Positions 43,179 through 52,001 are shown, numbered from the stretch's first letter. The stretch is 64,000 bases of DNA from Amycolatopsis thailandensis (GCF_002234405.1 NZ_NMQT01000118.1:1-64000), one strand, 5' to 3'. The notes: generated by a model not told the origin, from the letters alone. Translations and numbers: made by a program.

Positions 43179-43585
43179 TGCTCCGGATCCGCCGTGAACT
43201 AGTCGACGAGATCGTCGCCCATGCCCGTCGTGACCATCCCGATGAGGCGTGCGGGGTGATCGCCGGTCCCGAGGGCTCGGACAGTCCCGAGCGATACATC
43301 CCGATGCTGAACGCGGCGCGCTCGCCCACGTTCTACGAATTCGATTCGGGCGACCTGCTCAAGCTCTACCGCGAGATGGACGCCAACGACGAGGTCCCGG
43401 TGGTCATCTACCACTCGCACACCGCGACCGACGCCTACCCGTCCCGCACCGACGTCTCGTACGCCTCGGAACCAGACGCGCACTACGTGCTCGTCTCCAC
43501 CAAGGACCCCGATTCGCATCAGTTCCGGTCGTACCGGATCGTGGACGGGGAGATCACCGAGGAGCCCGTCGAGATCATCGGCTGA
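43178..43585 (+). CDS. mec: CysO-cysteine peptidase Mec (JAMM/MPN)
   Basis: A 135-residue zinc metalloprotease. The JAMM motif is Glu23 (DEACGV) with His79, His81 and Asp92 (YHSHTATDAYPSRTD). In M. tuberculosis Mec cuts cysteine from the C-terminus of the carrier CysO. Starts at 43142 and 43169 are in frame, but the GTG at 43178 matches the family N-terminus (.LRIRRELVDEIVAHARR). Followed directly by cysO and cysM. Confidence 0.93.
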   Translation: MLRIRRELVDEIVAHARRDHPDEACGVIAGPEGSDSPERYIPMLNAARSPTFYEFDSGDLLKLYREMDANDEVPVVIYHSHTATDAYPSRTDVSYASEPDAHYVLVSTKDPDSHQFRSYRIVDGEITEEPVEIIG

Positions 43586-43656
43586 ACCCCCGTCCGGAAT
43601 AACCCGGACCGGCCCGAACGTCTGCGTAGTAGAGAAACCACCGGAGGTAGAAAACC

Positions 43657-43929
43657 ATGGCCGTGACCGTGTCCATCCCGACCATCCTGCGTACGCACAC
43701 CGGCGGCGAGAAGTCCGTCGAGGCGACCGGCAAGACCGTGCTCGAGGTGATCGACGACATCGAGTCCCGCCACGGCGGCCTCAAGGCCCGCCTGGTCAAG
43801 GAAGAGAAGCTGCACCGCTTCGTCAACGTCTACGTCAACGACGAGGACGTCCGTTTCTCCGGTGGCCTCGAGGCCGAGGTCAAGGACGGCGACACCCTGA
43901 CCATCCTGCCCGCCGTGGCCGGTGGCTGA
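43657..43929 (+). CDS. cysO: sulfur carrier protein CysO
   Basis: A 90-residue ubiquitin-like (ThiS/MoaD fold) protein ending in the required Gly-Gly (LPAVAGG). The C-terminal thiocarboxylate carries sulfur for CysM. Strong SD (CGGAGG) before the ATG. Between mec and cysM, 3 bp from the latter. Confidence 0.95.
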   Translation: MAVTVSIPTILRTHTGGEKSVEATGKTVLEVIDDIESRHGGLKARLVKEEKLHRFVNVYVNDEDVRFSGGLEAEVKDGDTLTILPAVAGG

Positions 43930-43932
43930 TCG

Positions 43933-44883
43933 ATGGCTCGCTTCGAGTCGCTGCTCGACGCGCTCGGCGGCACCCCGCTGGTCGGCCTTCCCCGGCTTTC
44001 GCCCACCCACGACGTGCGGTTGTGGGCGAAGCTGGAGGACCGCAACCCGACCGGTTCGATCAAGGATCGCCCCGCACTGGCGATGATCGAGGCCGCCGAG
44101 CGTGAAGGCACCCTCCGGCGCGGCTCCACCATCCTGGAGCCGACGTCGGGGAACACCGGGATCGCGCTCGCCATGGCCGCGAAGCTCAAGGGCTACGGCC
44201 TGGTGTGCGTCATGCCGGAGAACACCTCCACCGAACGCAAGCAGCTGTTGCAGGCGTACGGCGCGCGGATCGTCTTCTCCCCGGCCGCGGGCGGGTCCAA
44301 CGAGGCCGTGCGCCGGGCGAAGGAACTGGCCGAGGCCAACCCGGACTGGGTCATGCTCTACCAGTACGGCAACCCGGCCAACGCCGACGCGCACTACCGC
44401 GGCACCGGACCCGAACTGCTCAAGGACCTGCCGACGCTGACGCATTTCGTCGGCGGCCTCGGCACCACCGGCACCCTGGTCGGCGTCGGGCGGTACCTGC
44501 ACGAGGCGAAGCCGGACGTGCAGATCATCGCGGCCGAACCGCGCTACGGCGAGCTGGTCTACGGTCTGCGGAACCTCGACGAAGGCTTCGTCCCGGAGCT
44601 CTACGACGCCAGCGTGCTCAACGGCCGGTTCTCCGTCGGCGCGTACGACGCGCTTCGCCGGACTCGCGAGCTGCTGGAGCACGAAGGCATCTTCGCGGGC
44701 ATCTCGACCGGTGCCGTGCTACACGCCGCGCTGGCCGTCGCCGAGAAGGCCGCCGCCGCGGGTAAGCCCGCCGACGTGGCCTTCGTGGTCGCGGACGCCG
44801 GGTGGAAGTACCTCTCCACGGGCGCTTACTCCGGCTCGCTCGACGAAGCGGCCGAGCGGCTTGACGGGCAGCTCTGGGCCTGA
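43933..44883 (+). CDS. cysM: O-phosphoserine sulfhydrylase CysM
   Basis: A 316-residue PLP enzyme. The PLP lysine is Lys44 (RNPTGSIKDRPAL); EPTSGNTGIALAM binds the substrate carboxylate. In mycobacteria CysM joins O-phosphoserine with the CysO thiocarboxylate to make CysO-cysteine, which Mec then cleaves. This route avoids acetylserine and suits oxidative conditions. A palindrome follows its stop. Confidence 0.94.
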   Translation: MARFESLLDALGGTPLVGLPRLSPTHDVRLWAKLEDRNPTGSIKDRPALAMIEAAEREGTLRRGSTILEPTSGNTGIALAMAAKLKGYGLVCVMPENTSTERKQLLQAYGARIVFSPAAGGSNEAVRRAKELAEANPDWVMLYQYGNPANADAHYRGTGPELLKDLPTLTHFVGGLGTTGTLVGVGRYLHEAKPDVQIIAAEPRYGELVYGLRNLDEGFVPELYDASVLNGRFSVGAYDALRRTRELLEHEGIFAGISTGAVLHAALAVAEKAAAAGKPADVAFVVADAGWKYLSTGAYSGSLDEAAERLDGQLWA

Positions 44884-44896
44884 CCTGGCTTCCGGA

Positions 44897-44951
44897 TGTC
44901 ATGAGGGGTCCCCATGGGACAGATTTCGTCCTATGGGGACCCCTCATGACA
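44897..44951. repeat. intergenic palindrome, 'tgtcatga' family (copy 2)
   Basis: TGTCATGAGGGGTCCCCATG... pairs with ...CTATGGGGACCCCTCATGACA (about 23-bp arms) between cysM and the racemase gene. Same family as 38487-38550, with compensating arm changes (AAGGG to AGGGG on both sides). Confidence 0.8.
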
Positions 44952-44972
44952 CGCGCTGGCACGATGGCGGGC

Positions 44973-45686
44973 ATGAAGGTCATCGGGCTGCTGGGCGGGA
45001 TGAGCTGGGAATCGTCGGCCGGGTACTACCGGCTGGTCAACGAGCGCGTCCGTGAGCTGCGCGGCGGGTTCCACTCCGCGCGCACCGTGCTCTACTCCGT
45101 GGACTTCGCCGAGATCGAGGCGATGCAGGCCGAAGGCCGCTGGGACGACGCCGGACGGGAACTGAACCGCGCCGCACGCGCCCTCGAAGCCGCCGGAGCG
45201 GACTTCGTCGTCCTGTGCACCAACACGATGCACAAGGTCGCCGATCAGCTCACCGAAGGCCTCGGCGTCCCGCTGCTGCACCTCGCCGACGCCACAGCCG
45301 CCGCGGTCAAGGCCGCGAACATCCACAGAGTCGGCCTTCTGGGCACCGGCTTCACCATGGCCCAGCCCTTCTACCGCGAGCGCCTCGCCGCGCACGGGCT
45401 CGACGTGCTCGTCCCGGACGAGCGCGACCGTGACACGGTGCACCGCGTCATCTACGACGAACTCGTCCACGGCATCGTCACCGAGGACTCTCGCGAGCGG
45501 TACCGCGAGGTCATCGCGAGGCTCGTCGAAGCAGGCGCCGAGGGCGTGATCTACGGCTGTACCGAGATCGAACTGCTCGTCGGCCCCGATGACAGTCCCG
45601 TGCCGACCTTCCCCACCACCCGGCTGCACGCCGAAGCGGCCGTGGACTACGCGTTGGGCAAGTCCTCGCTCCCTCCCGCCGTATGA
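44973..45686 (+). CDS. aspartate/glutamate racemase-family amino-acid racemase
   Basis: A 237-residue protein. MKVIGLLGGMSWESSAGYYR is the YgeA-type opening; the two catalytic cysteines are in VLCTNTMHK and YGCTEIELL. It should interconvert L- and D-amino acids without PLP. Not part of the M. tuberculosis version of this locus, so it is an insertion here. Its 3' end overlaps the convergent nat gene by 40 bp. Confidence 0.9.
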   Translation: MKVIGLLGGMSWESSAGYYRLVNERVRELRGGFHSARTVLYSVDFAEIEAMQAEGRWDDAGRELNRAARALEAAGADFVVLCTNTMHKVADQLTEGLGVPLLHLADATAAAVKAANIHRVGLLGTGFTMAQPFYRERLAAHGLDVLVPDERDRDTVHRVIYDELVHGIVTEDSRERYREVIARLVEAGAEGVIYGCTEIELLVGPDDSPVPTFPTTRLHAEAAVDYALGKSSLPPAV

Positions 45687-46519
45687 CGTTCGTGCTGACC
45701 GACGGCCTGCCGCCAAAGCCTGTCCTGTTCTTCACCGGTGAAACCGCCGCGAGCCACCCCGAAGACGTCCTCGATCGCCGTCCACCACTCGGCCGGTGAT
45801 TCCAGCACGGTCTTGCCGCCCGGCAGGCCGCTCAAGGTCAGCGCGCGCAGCGAGTCCACGCCCTCGGCGTCGCGCCGCTGGAGCACCAGCGTGCGGACGA
45901 ATCCGGAGTCCTCGGACGTGGACAGTTCGACGTGTTTCTCGGCGAAGTCCGCCATCACGGCCGCCTCCGGCGCGAAATCCATCCCGACGAAACTGCCCTG
46001 CGGATCGTGGTCGAACCGCCAGCCGCCGGGGGTGACCTCCGACGGCCGCATGCGGAACACCAGCGGCCCCTGTTTGTACTCGCCTTCACGCAGGGGGAGC
46101 GGCTCGTGGATGCCGTCCCCGAGGCCCACGTCGACCAGCCAGCCGTCCTCGGGTGCCTCCGGCAGCCCGGTCACCGTCAGGGCGAGGTGGTTGAGGTGGA
46201 TCCCGGCCTGTTCGCCGGCGAGCTGCGCCCCGCTCGGATGCCGGGTGACCTGGTAGCCGAGCGCTCGCAGCAGGGCCGAGAACGCGCCGTTGAGGTGGTA
46301 GCAGTAGCCGCCGCGACCGGCGGCGATCCGGCCGAACGACACCGCCGGATCCAGCGACGTCACCCGGCCCAGCTGGACTTCGAAATCTTCGTACGGCACC
46401 CGCTCCACGTGTGCCTTGTGCAGCCTGAAGAGCGCGTCGAGGCCCGGCGGCTCGTGTTCGAGGCCGAGTCGCGCGAGGTAGACGGGCACGTCGACGTGCT
46501 CGGAAGCAGAGATCCCCAT
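45647..46519 (-). CDS. nat: arylamine N-acetyltransferase
   Basis: A 290-residue protein with the Cys-His-Asp triad: Cys73 (GRGGYCYHLNGAF), His111 (HLNHLALTV) and Asp130 (GWLVDVGLGD). It transfers acetyl from acetyl-CoA to arylamines or hydrazines; related enzymes also close macrolactams (RifF). No ansamycin cluster is seen here. It reads against the surrounding block and overlaps the racemase 3' end by 40 bp. ATG start, divergent from the rhomboid gene. Confidence 0.93.
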   Translation of the reverse strand: MGISASEHVDVPVYLARLGLEHEPPGLDALFRLHKAHVERVPYEDFEVQLGRVTSLDPAVSFGRIAAGRGGYCYHLNGAFSALLRALGYQVTRHPSGAQLAGEQAGIHLNHLALTVTGLPEAPEDGWLVDVGLGDGIHEPLPLREGEYKQGPLVFRMRPSEVTPGGWRFDHDPQGSFVGMDFAPEAAVMADFAEKHVELSTSEDSGFVRTLVLQRRDAEGVDSLRALTLSGLPGGKTVLESPAEWWTAIEDVFGVARGGFTGEEQDRLWRQAVGQHERHTAGGSEDLPNA

Positions 46520-46597
46520 GCGAGCGACCGTAGCGGCACCCACCGACAATTCAGGGTTCTCACGGAGGCGATCCCGCTGTTCCGCTCGTAGCCTGGG

Positions 46598-47266
46598 ATG
46601 GTGACCACTTTGCCTCCCCAGCCGGTCCCGGCGAGCGAGTCGCCCGGTGCGGATCCGGCCAAACGCGTCCTGCCGCCGAACCCGAAGGCCGCCGCGATCG
46701 TGGCGCTGGCCTTCACCGTGCTGCTCTACCTGGTCGAACTGGTCGACGTCGTGCTGCCCGCCGACCTCGACCAGGGTGGCATCCTCGCCCGCGACCTGTC
46801 CGGGCTCGACGGCGTGATCTGGGCGCCGTTGCTGCACCACGGCTGGGGCCATCTGTTCTCCAACACCGTCCCCGTCCTGGTGTTCGCCTTCCTCGCGATG
46901 GCCGCGGGCATCGGCCGGTGGGTGCTGGTGACCGCGATCATCTGGGTGCTCTCCGGCCTCGGCGTCTGGCTGATCGCGCCGAGCGGCACGGTGACCGTGG
47001 GAGCGTCCGGCGTCGCCTTCGGCTGGCTCGCGTTCCTGCTGGTCAGGGGCATCTTCAACCGGGCGGCCGGGCAGATCCTGGTCGCCGTCGTGCTGCTCGG
47101 CATCTGGAGCGGAATGCTCTGGGGACTGCTTCCGGGTACGCCGAACGTCTCGTGGCAAGGCCACTTGTTCGGCGCGCTGTCCGGGATCTTCGCGGCCTGG
47201 GTGGTCGCGCGGATGGACAGGTCCCAGGCCAGGAAAGCGACCGGTCCCGGTAACCTCGCCGGGTGA
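46598..47266 (+). CDS. rhomboid-family intramembrane serine protease
   Basis: A 222-residue membrane protein with about six helices. The dyad is Ser137 (VGASGVAFG) and His189 (WQGHLFGALSG). HHGWGHLFSNT supplies the oxyanion-side motif. It cuts transmembrane substrates in the membrane. Position matches M. tuberculosis Rv1337. It overlaps murI by 4 bp (GTGA). Confidence 0.92.
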   Translation: MVTTLPPQPVPASESPGADPAKRVLPPNPKAAAIVALAFTVLLYLVELVDVVLPADLDQGGILARDLSGLDGVIWAPLLHHGWGHLFSNTVPVLVFAFLAMAAGIGRWVLVTAIIWVLSGLGVWLIAPSGTVTVGASGVAFGWLAFLLVRGIFNRAAGQILVAVVLLGIWSGMLWGLLPGTPNVSWQGHLFGALSGIFAAWVVARMDRSQARKATGPGNLAG

Positions 47267-48069
47267 CCAAGCCGAGCGCCGACGCCCCGATCGGCGTCTT
47301 CGATTCCGGGGTGGGCGGGCTCACCGTCGCCAGGGCGATCCTGGAGCAGCTGCCCGGTGAGCAGTTGCGCTACGTCGGCGACACCGCCCGCAACCCGTAC
47401 GGGCCGCTTCCGATCGCGACGGCACGCCAGTACGCGCTGGAAGCGCTGGACGACATCGTCGAAGGCGGGGTGAAGGCGCTGGTCATCGCCTGCAACACCG
47501 CCTCGGCCGCCTGCCTTCGCGACGCGAGGGAGCGCTACGACGTACCCGTGGTAGAGGTCGTCCTCCCGGCCGCGCGCCGGGCCGTCTCCGCCACGCGTTC
47601 GGGCCGGATCGGCGTGATCGGCACCGAGGGCACCGTCCGGTCCCGCGCCTACGACGACGCCTTCAACGCCGCGCAGGACGTCGAGATCACCAGCGTCGCG
47701 TGCCCGCGGTTCGTGGACTTCGTCGAACGCGGCATCACCACCGGGCGTCAGGTGCTCGGGCTCGCACAGGGCTACCTGGAACCACTGCTGGACGCGCAGG
47801 TCGACACGCTGGTCATGGGCTGCACGCACTACCCGTTGCTGTCCGGGGTGCTGCAGATCGTCATGGGTCAGGACGTCACGCTGGTGTCCAGCGCCGAAGA
47901 GACCGCGCGTGACCTCGTGCGTGTCCTCACCGAGGACGATCTCCTCGCCGAGCGCGACACCCCGCCCCGGCACGAGTTCGTCGCCACCGGATCCGCCGAG
48001 CCGTTCACCAGGCTCGCTCAGCGGTTCATGGGCTTCGCGCCGGGTGTGCTCGCTCCCACCAGTGCGTAA
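47263..48069 (+). CDS. murI: glutamate racemase
   Basis: A 268-residue protein. APIGVFDSGVGGLTVARAI, Cys77 (ACNTASAA) and Cys187 (MGCTHYPLL) are the MurI catalytic set. It makes D-glutamate for peptidoglycan. GTG start overlapping the rhomboid stop. The window thus has two racemases of this superfamily within 3 kb. Confidence 0.96.
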   Translation: MTKPSADAPIGVFDSGVGGLTVARAILEQLPGEQLRYVGDTARNPYGPLPIATARQYALEALDDIVEGGVKALVIACNTASAACLRDARERYDVPVVEVVLPAARRAVSATRSGRIGVIGTEGTVRSRAYDDAFNAAQDVEITSVACPRFVDFVERGITTGRQVLGLAQGYLEPLLDAQVDTLVMGCTHYPLLSGVLQIVMGQDVTLVSSAEETARDLVRVLTEDDLLAERDTPPRHEFVATGSAEPFTRLAQRFMGFAPGVLAPTSA

Positions 48070-48099
48070 AATCGCCGATTCCGTGCTTAAGGTGTCACA

Positions 48100-48867
48100 G
48101 TGCGTCTCACGATCCTCGGCTGCTCAGGCAGCATCCCCGGGCCCAACGCCGCCGCGTCCGGCTATCTGCTCGAGGCGGACGGGTTCGTCCTGGGGCTCGA
48201 ATTCGGCAACGGGACGCTCGCCAGGCTTCAGGCCCTGCGCGACCCGTTCGACCTGGACGCGCTGATCCTTTCGCATCTCCACCCCGATCATTGCGCCGAC
48301 GTCAGCGCGCTCACCGTGCTGCGGCGCTACCACCCGGCGCTGCCGTATCCGGCGAGGCCGGCCCGGCTGCCGGTGTACGGGCCGTCCGACGTGCACGAGC
48401 GGCTCGCCTACGCCTACGCGGCGAACGAGGAGGAGCGGGCGACCACCGATCTCTCCGACGTCTTCGCCTTCCACCCGCTGAGCGCGGAGCCCGAGCGGAT
48501 CGGTCCGTTCGAGATCACCGCGGTCCCGGTCGACCACCCGACCCCGGCGTTCGGCCTGCGGATCGCGCACGGCGGCAAGACCCTCGCCTACACCGGCGAC
48601 ACCGGCGTCTGCGACACCCTCACCGACCTCGCCGGTGGTGTCGACGTCCTGCTCTCCGAAGCGTCCTGGACCGACTCGCCCGACCGGCCCGCCGGTGTCC
48701 ACCTGTCCGGCAAGGAAGCGGGGGAGCTGGGCCGCAAGGCCGAGGTGGGGCGGCTGCTGCTCACCCACGTCGCGCCCTGGACCGACCGCGCCGCCGTCCT
48801 CGCCGAGGCGGCCGTCGCGTACCCCGCGGCCGAGCTGGTCGAACAGGGCGCCGTCTACGACCTCTGA
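48100..48867 (+). CDS. beta-lactamase-fold phosphodiesterase (Rv1339-like)
   Basis: A 255-residue protein. The dinuclear metal motif LSHLHPDHCAD (His59, His61, Asp63, His64) and later GDTGVCDTL and LLTHVAPW mark the metallo-beta-lactamase/RNase Z fold. The syntenic M. tuberculosis protein Rv1339 has been reported as a cyclic-nucleotide phosphodiesterase, so a role in lowering cAMP is plausible here. GTG start. Confidence 0.88.
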   Translation: MRLTILGCSGSIPGPNAAASGYLLEADGFVLGLEFGNGTLARLQALRDPFDLDALILSHLHPDHCADVSALTVLRRYHPALPYPARPARLPVYGPSDVHERLAYAYAANEEERATTDLSDVFAFHPLSAEPERIGPFEITAVPVDHPTPAFGLRIAHGGKTLAYTGDTGVCDTLTDLAGGVDVLLSEASWTDSPDRPAGVHLSGKEAGELGRKAEVGRLLLTHVAPWTDRAAVLAEAAVAYPAAELVEQGAVYDL

Positions 48868-48890
48868 CGCGGGGTTCTAGAGTGGCGGCC

Positions 48891-49667
48891 GTGGCGAGAA
48901 AAGACGGCAGGAACGACGACCAGCTTCGCGACATCAAGATCACCCGCGGTTTCCAGCGGTGGCCCGCGGGCTCGGTGTTGATCGAATTCGGCGACACCAG
49001 GGTGCTGTGCGCGGCGAGCGTCACCGAAGGCGTCCCCCGCTGGCGGGCCGGTTCCGGCCTCGGCTGGGTCACCGCCGAGTACGCGATGCTGCCGTCGGCG
49101 ACCAACACCCGTAGCGACCGCGAATCCATCAAGGGCCGCGTCGGCGGCCGCACCCACGAGATCTCCCGGCTGATCGGCCGGTCCCTTCGCGCCTGCATCG
49201 ACCTGGCGGCGCTGGGGGAGAACACGATCGTCATCGACTGCGACGTCATCCAGGCCGACGGCGGCACCCGCACGGCCGCGGTGACCGGTGGCTACGTCGC
49301 GCTCGCCGACGCCGTCACGTGGCTCGGCGCCGCGGGCCGCCTCGCCGACCCGCAGCCGCTTTCGTCCTCCGTGGCCGCGGTGAGCGTGGGCGTCGTCGAC
49401 GGCCGGGTGCGCCTCGACCTGCCCTACGAAGAGGACTCGCGCGCGGAGGTCGACATGAACGTCGTCGCCACCGACGCGGGCACCCTCATCGAGGTGCAGG
49501 GCACCGGCGAGGGCGCCACCTTCGCGCGGTCCACTTTGGACACCATGCTGGACATGGCACAGGCCGGTTGCGAAGAGCTGACCCGGCTCCAGACCGAGGC
49601 CCTCGCGCTGCCGTATCCCGGCGAACTCCCCGAGCCGCGCCCGGACAAGAAGAAGGGCGCGAAGTGA
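48891..49667 (+). CDS. rph: ribonuclease PH
   Basis: A 258-residue phosphorolytic exoribonuclease. RPAGSV-like PAGSVLIEFGDTRVLCAAS, NTRSDRESIKGRVGGRTHEI and VIDCDVIQADGGTRTAA are the family hallmarks. It trims tRNA 3' ends. The GTG at 48891 fits the family length; one at 48882 is also in frame. Overlaps rdgB (GTGA). Confidence 0.96.
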   Translation: MARKDGRNDDQLRDIKITRGFQRWPAGSVLIEFGDTRVLCAASVTEGVPRWRAGSGLGWVTAEYAMLPSATNTRSDRESIKGRVGGRTHEISRLIGRSLRACIDLAALGENTIVIDCDVIQADGGTRTAAVTGGYVALADAVTWLGAAGRLADPQPLSSSVAAVSVGVVDGRVRLDLPYEEDSRAEVDMNVVATDAGTLIEVQGTGEGATFARSTLDTMLDMAQAGCEELTRLQTEALALPYPGELPEPRPDKKKGAK

Positions 49668-50269
49668 CCCAGCTGCTCCTGGCCACCCGCAACGCGAAGA
49701 AGCTCGGAGAACTCCGGCGCATCCTGGTGGCCGAAGGGATCGAAGGCGTCGAGGTCATCGGCCTCGCCGACGTCCCCGAGTTCCCCGAAGCACCCGAAAC
49801 CGCTCCGGACTTCGAAGGCAACGCGCTCGCGAAGGCGCAGGACGCGGCCGCCGCGACCGGCCTCCCGGCCATCGCCGACGACTCCGGCATCGCCGTGGAC
49901 GCGCTCAACGGCATGCCGGGCGTGCTCTCGGCCCGCTGGTCGGGCAAGCACGGCGACGACGAAGCGAACCTGGACCTCGTGCTGGCGCAGCTTTCCGACA
50001 CTCCCGACGAGCGGATGGGCGCGGCCTTCGTCTGCGCGGCCGCGCTGGTCGTCCCCGGCGGCGAGGAGACCGTGGTGCGCGGGGAATGGCGAGGCTCGCT
50101 GATCCGGGAGCGCCGTGGTGCCAACGGATTCGGGTACGACCCGATCTTCGTGCCGGAGGGCGGGACGCGGACCTCGGCCGAGCTGGATCCGTCCGAAAAG
50201 GACGGTGCTTCGCATCGGGGGAAAGCTTTGCGCGCGTTGGTGGGGGAGCTGCGGAAGCTGGCCGGTTGA
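49664..50269 (+). CDS. rdgB: non-canonical purine NTP pyrophosphatase (HAM1/RdgB)
   Basis: A 201-residue protein. LLLATRNAKKLGELR, DDSGIAVDALNGMPGVLSARWSG and GFGYDPIFVPEG are the HAM1 signatures. It removes ITP, dITP and XTP from the nucleotide pool. Last gene of the clpS-rdgB block. Its stop lies 5 bp from a 241-bp composite inverted repeat. Confidence 0.96.
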   Translation: MTQLLLATRNAKKLGELRRILVAEGIEGVEVIGLADVPEFPEAPETAPDFEGNALAKAQDAAAATGLPAIADDSGIAVDALNGMPGVLSARWSGKHGDDEANLDLVLAQLSDTPDERMGAAFVCAAALVVPGGEETVVRGEWRGSLIRERRGANGFGYDPIFVPEGGTRTSAELDPSEKDGASHRGKALRALVGELRKLAG

Positions 50270-50274
50270 GGTGG

Positions 50275-50515
50275 TCGTGAGTGGCGATTCGGGTTCTGGC
50301 GGACTCGTCTTTACCTACCCACCGGTGTGATCGGCGGTCGAGTGATGCCGGTGTGGTCGACGGGGGAAGATTCCGGCCGTTGGACGTCCGGAATCTTCCC
50401 TCGTCATCTCGTCTGCAGCCGGTCGCGCCCTGGCAGCCGCGGAACCACCACTCTCGCCCAGTTCAGGCGTGGGTAGGTAATACCGGTCCGCTCTGACCCG
50501 AATCGCCACTCACGA
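50275..50515. repeat. 241-bp composite inverted repeat with 46-bp arms and an inner hairpin
   Basis: The left arm (50275-50321) begins TCGTGAGTGGCGATTCGGGT and ends TACCTACCCA; the right arm (50470-50515) is its imperfect complement, ending ATCGCCACTCACGA. Between them lies a second hairpin, GGAAGATTCCGG ... CCGGAATCTTCC (about 50366-50400). The element exactly fills the gap between convergent rdgB and bcp. Open frames inside it are short and lack codon bias. It resembles a non-autonomous mobile element or a large bidirectional 3'-end structure. No clear target duplication flanks it. Confidence 0.75.
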
Positions 50516-50516
50516 T

Positions 50517-50993
50517 TCAGGACGCCAGGTCGAGGTCCCGCAGCAACTTCGCGACGTGTCCCGTCGCCCGCACGTTGTACTGCGCCACGGCGATCTTGCC
50601 CTCGGCGTCGACGACGAACGTCGAGCGGATGACACCTTCGTAGACCTTGCCGTAGTTCTTCTTCTCACCGAAGGCGCTGTATGCCTTGAGGACGGTCTTC
50701 TCCGTGTCGGAGAGCAGCGGGAAGGTCAGCCCTTCCGCTTCGACGAACTTCGCCAGCTTCGCGGGCTTGTCCGGCGAGATGCCGAGGACCTGGTAACCGG
50801 CGTCGTTGAGTTGCGCGAGACTGTCCCGGAAGTCGCAGGCCTGCTTCGTGCAGCCCGGCGTGCCGGCGTTCGGGTAGAAGTACACGACGACCGACTTGCC
50901 GCGGAAGTCGCTGAGCTTGACGTCGTTGCCCTCGCTGTCGGGGAGGGTGAAGTCGGGCGCTTTGTCGCCGGGGGAGAGTCGCTGCTCGGTCAT
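50517..50993 (-). CDS. bcp: thioredoxin-dependent peroxiredoxin Bcp
   Basis: A 158-residue protein. The peroxidatic Cys48 is in PNAGTPGCTKQACDFRD, with the resolving Cys53 in the same helix, as in atypical two-cysteine BCP enzymes. KAPDFTLPDSEG and FGEKKNYGK are further signatures. It reduces hydroperoxides. ATG at 50993 preferred to one three codons upstream. Confidence 0.95.
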   Translation of the reverse strand: MTEQRLSPGDKAPDFTLPDSEGNDVKLSDFRGKSVVVYFYPNAGTPGCTKQACDFRDSLAQLNDAGYQVLGISPDKPAKLAKFVEAEGLTFPLLSDTEKTVLKAYSAFGEKKNYGKVYEGVIRSTFVVDAEGKIAVAQYNVRATGHVAKLLRDLDLAS

Positions 50994-51020
50994 GACGCAC
51001 ACGGTAGCGAACCGGCGGCG

Positions 51021-51566
51021 TCAGACCTTCCCGCAGTACTTCGCGGCGACCGGCTCCGAGGGGCTCGGCCGCACCTGGAGGCGCAGCTTCACCGGCCTGT
51101 CCGGCACGGCGAACGCCAGGTTCAAGTGGACCGACCGGCCGGGCGCCACGTCCTTGCCGGCGTCCGCGATGCCGTTGTAGCCCTGTGTGGGGTCGACGAC
51201 CTGTTTGACCGACGGGCTTTCGCCGTCCACCTCGCCGGTCACGGACAGGCCGGAGAGCCGGTACGTGCCGTCGCCCGCGTTCGTCACCTCGATGCCGAAG
51301 GCCACCGCGCGCGGACTCTGCGGGTACGCCGACGCGCTGGGGCGGAACGACTTCGGCGCGGACACGGCGATCGTCACCCCGGTCGCGAACCGGTGCGGGG
51401 CGCCGAACGCGAGGTCACCCTCCGCGTGCGTCGCCGCCAGCCCCGGTGCCGGGGCGTCCGCGCCGAGCACGGCGGCCCCTTTTTCCGGTGCCTGAACCCC
51501 GCACGCGGCCGCCAGCATCAGTGAGCAGGCGGCGATCAAGAGCTTCGGGGTGCGCGGGGGCGCCAT
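51021..51566 (-). CDS. lipoprotein, DUF4352-like
   Basis: A 181-residue protein. The signal sequence LLIAACSLMLAAACG ends in a lipobox cysteine. The mature domain (AVAFGIEVTNAGDGTYRLSGLSV, APGRSVHLNLAFAVPD) is an immunoglobulin-like beta sandwich as in DUF4352 proteins. Function unknown; surface-attached. 27 bp upstream of bcp on the same strand. Confidence 0.78.
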   Translation of the reverse strand: MAPPRTPKLLIAACSLMLAAACGVQAPEKGAAVLGADAPAPGLAATHAEGDLAFGAPHRFATGVTIAVSAPKSFRPSASAYPQSPRAVAFGIEVTNAGDGTYRLSGLSVTGEVDGESPSVKQVVDPTQGYNGIADAGKDVAPGRSVHLNLAFAVPDRPVKLRLQVRPSPSEPVAAKYCGKV

Positions 51567-51766
51567 GTGCGGTTACTCCAGTCGGCGGTGCGGGTGGGCC
51601 GTTCGAGGTAGTCATTAGTGCCGAAGAGTCCAGAGTGACGGTCTTCCGCAGCCGAGAGGAGCGGCACGGCCGGGTTGACGCGCACCTGGTGTACAGCCGT
51701 GGCCGATCCGTGATCGGAAGGGCACGGCTAGTGACAGCAGTCACCTCGGTGACACACCCGCCGGGA

Positions 51767-51958
51767 TCAAACGGCGAAGGCGAAGAACAGGATGAAGATC
51801 GCCAGACCGGACACCCAGGCCACGATCAACCAGCCGAAATCGCGCATCGGATCGACCGCCCGGCTCTCCTCGCCAGGGACGTAGACGCCGCGCTCTTCGA
51901 ACCAGTCCGCCCACCGGGTCATCCAGCGAAAGGGGCTTCGAGACGCCATGACACTCAC
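51767..51958 (-). CDS. small C-terminally anchored membrane protein
   Basis: A 60-63-residue protein. A hydrophilic N-terminus (FRWMTRWADWFEERGVYVPGEE) is followed by one helix at the very C-terminus (FGWLIVAWVSGLAIFILFFAFAV). Conserved small proteins of this shape occur in actinomycetes; no function is known. ATG 51958 or 51949. The 200 bp between it and the lipoprotein gene show nothing clear. Confidence 0.6.
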   Translation of the reverse strand: MSVMASRSPFRWMTRWADWFEERGVYVPGEESRAVDPMRDFGWLIVAWVSGLAIFILFFAFAV

Positions 51959-52001
51959 AGTACGGGTACGGGTGAGCCGGGTCAGCCAGGGAGGGGCCGC
52001 C

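Noticed and set aside
50281..50509. Short open frames inside the 241-bp composite repeat
   Set aside because: They follow the inverted repeat, have no SD or codon bias, and differ between the strands only by the symmetry of the element.
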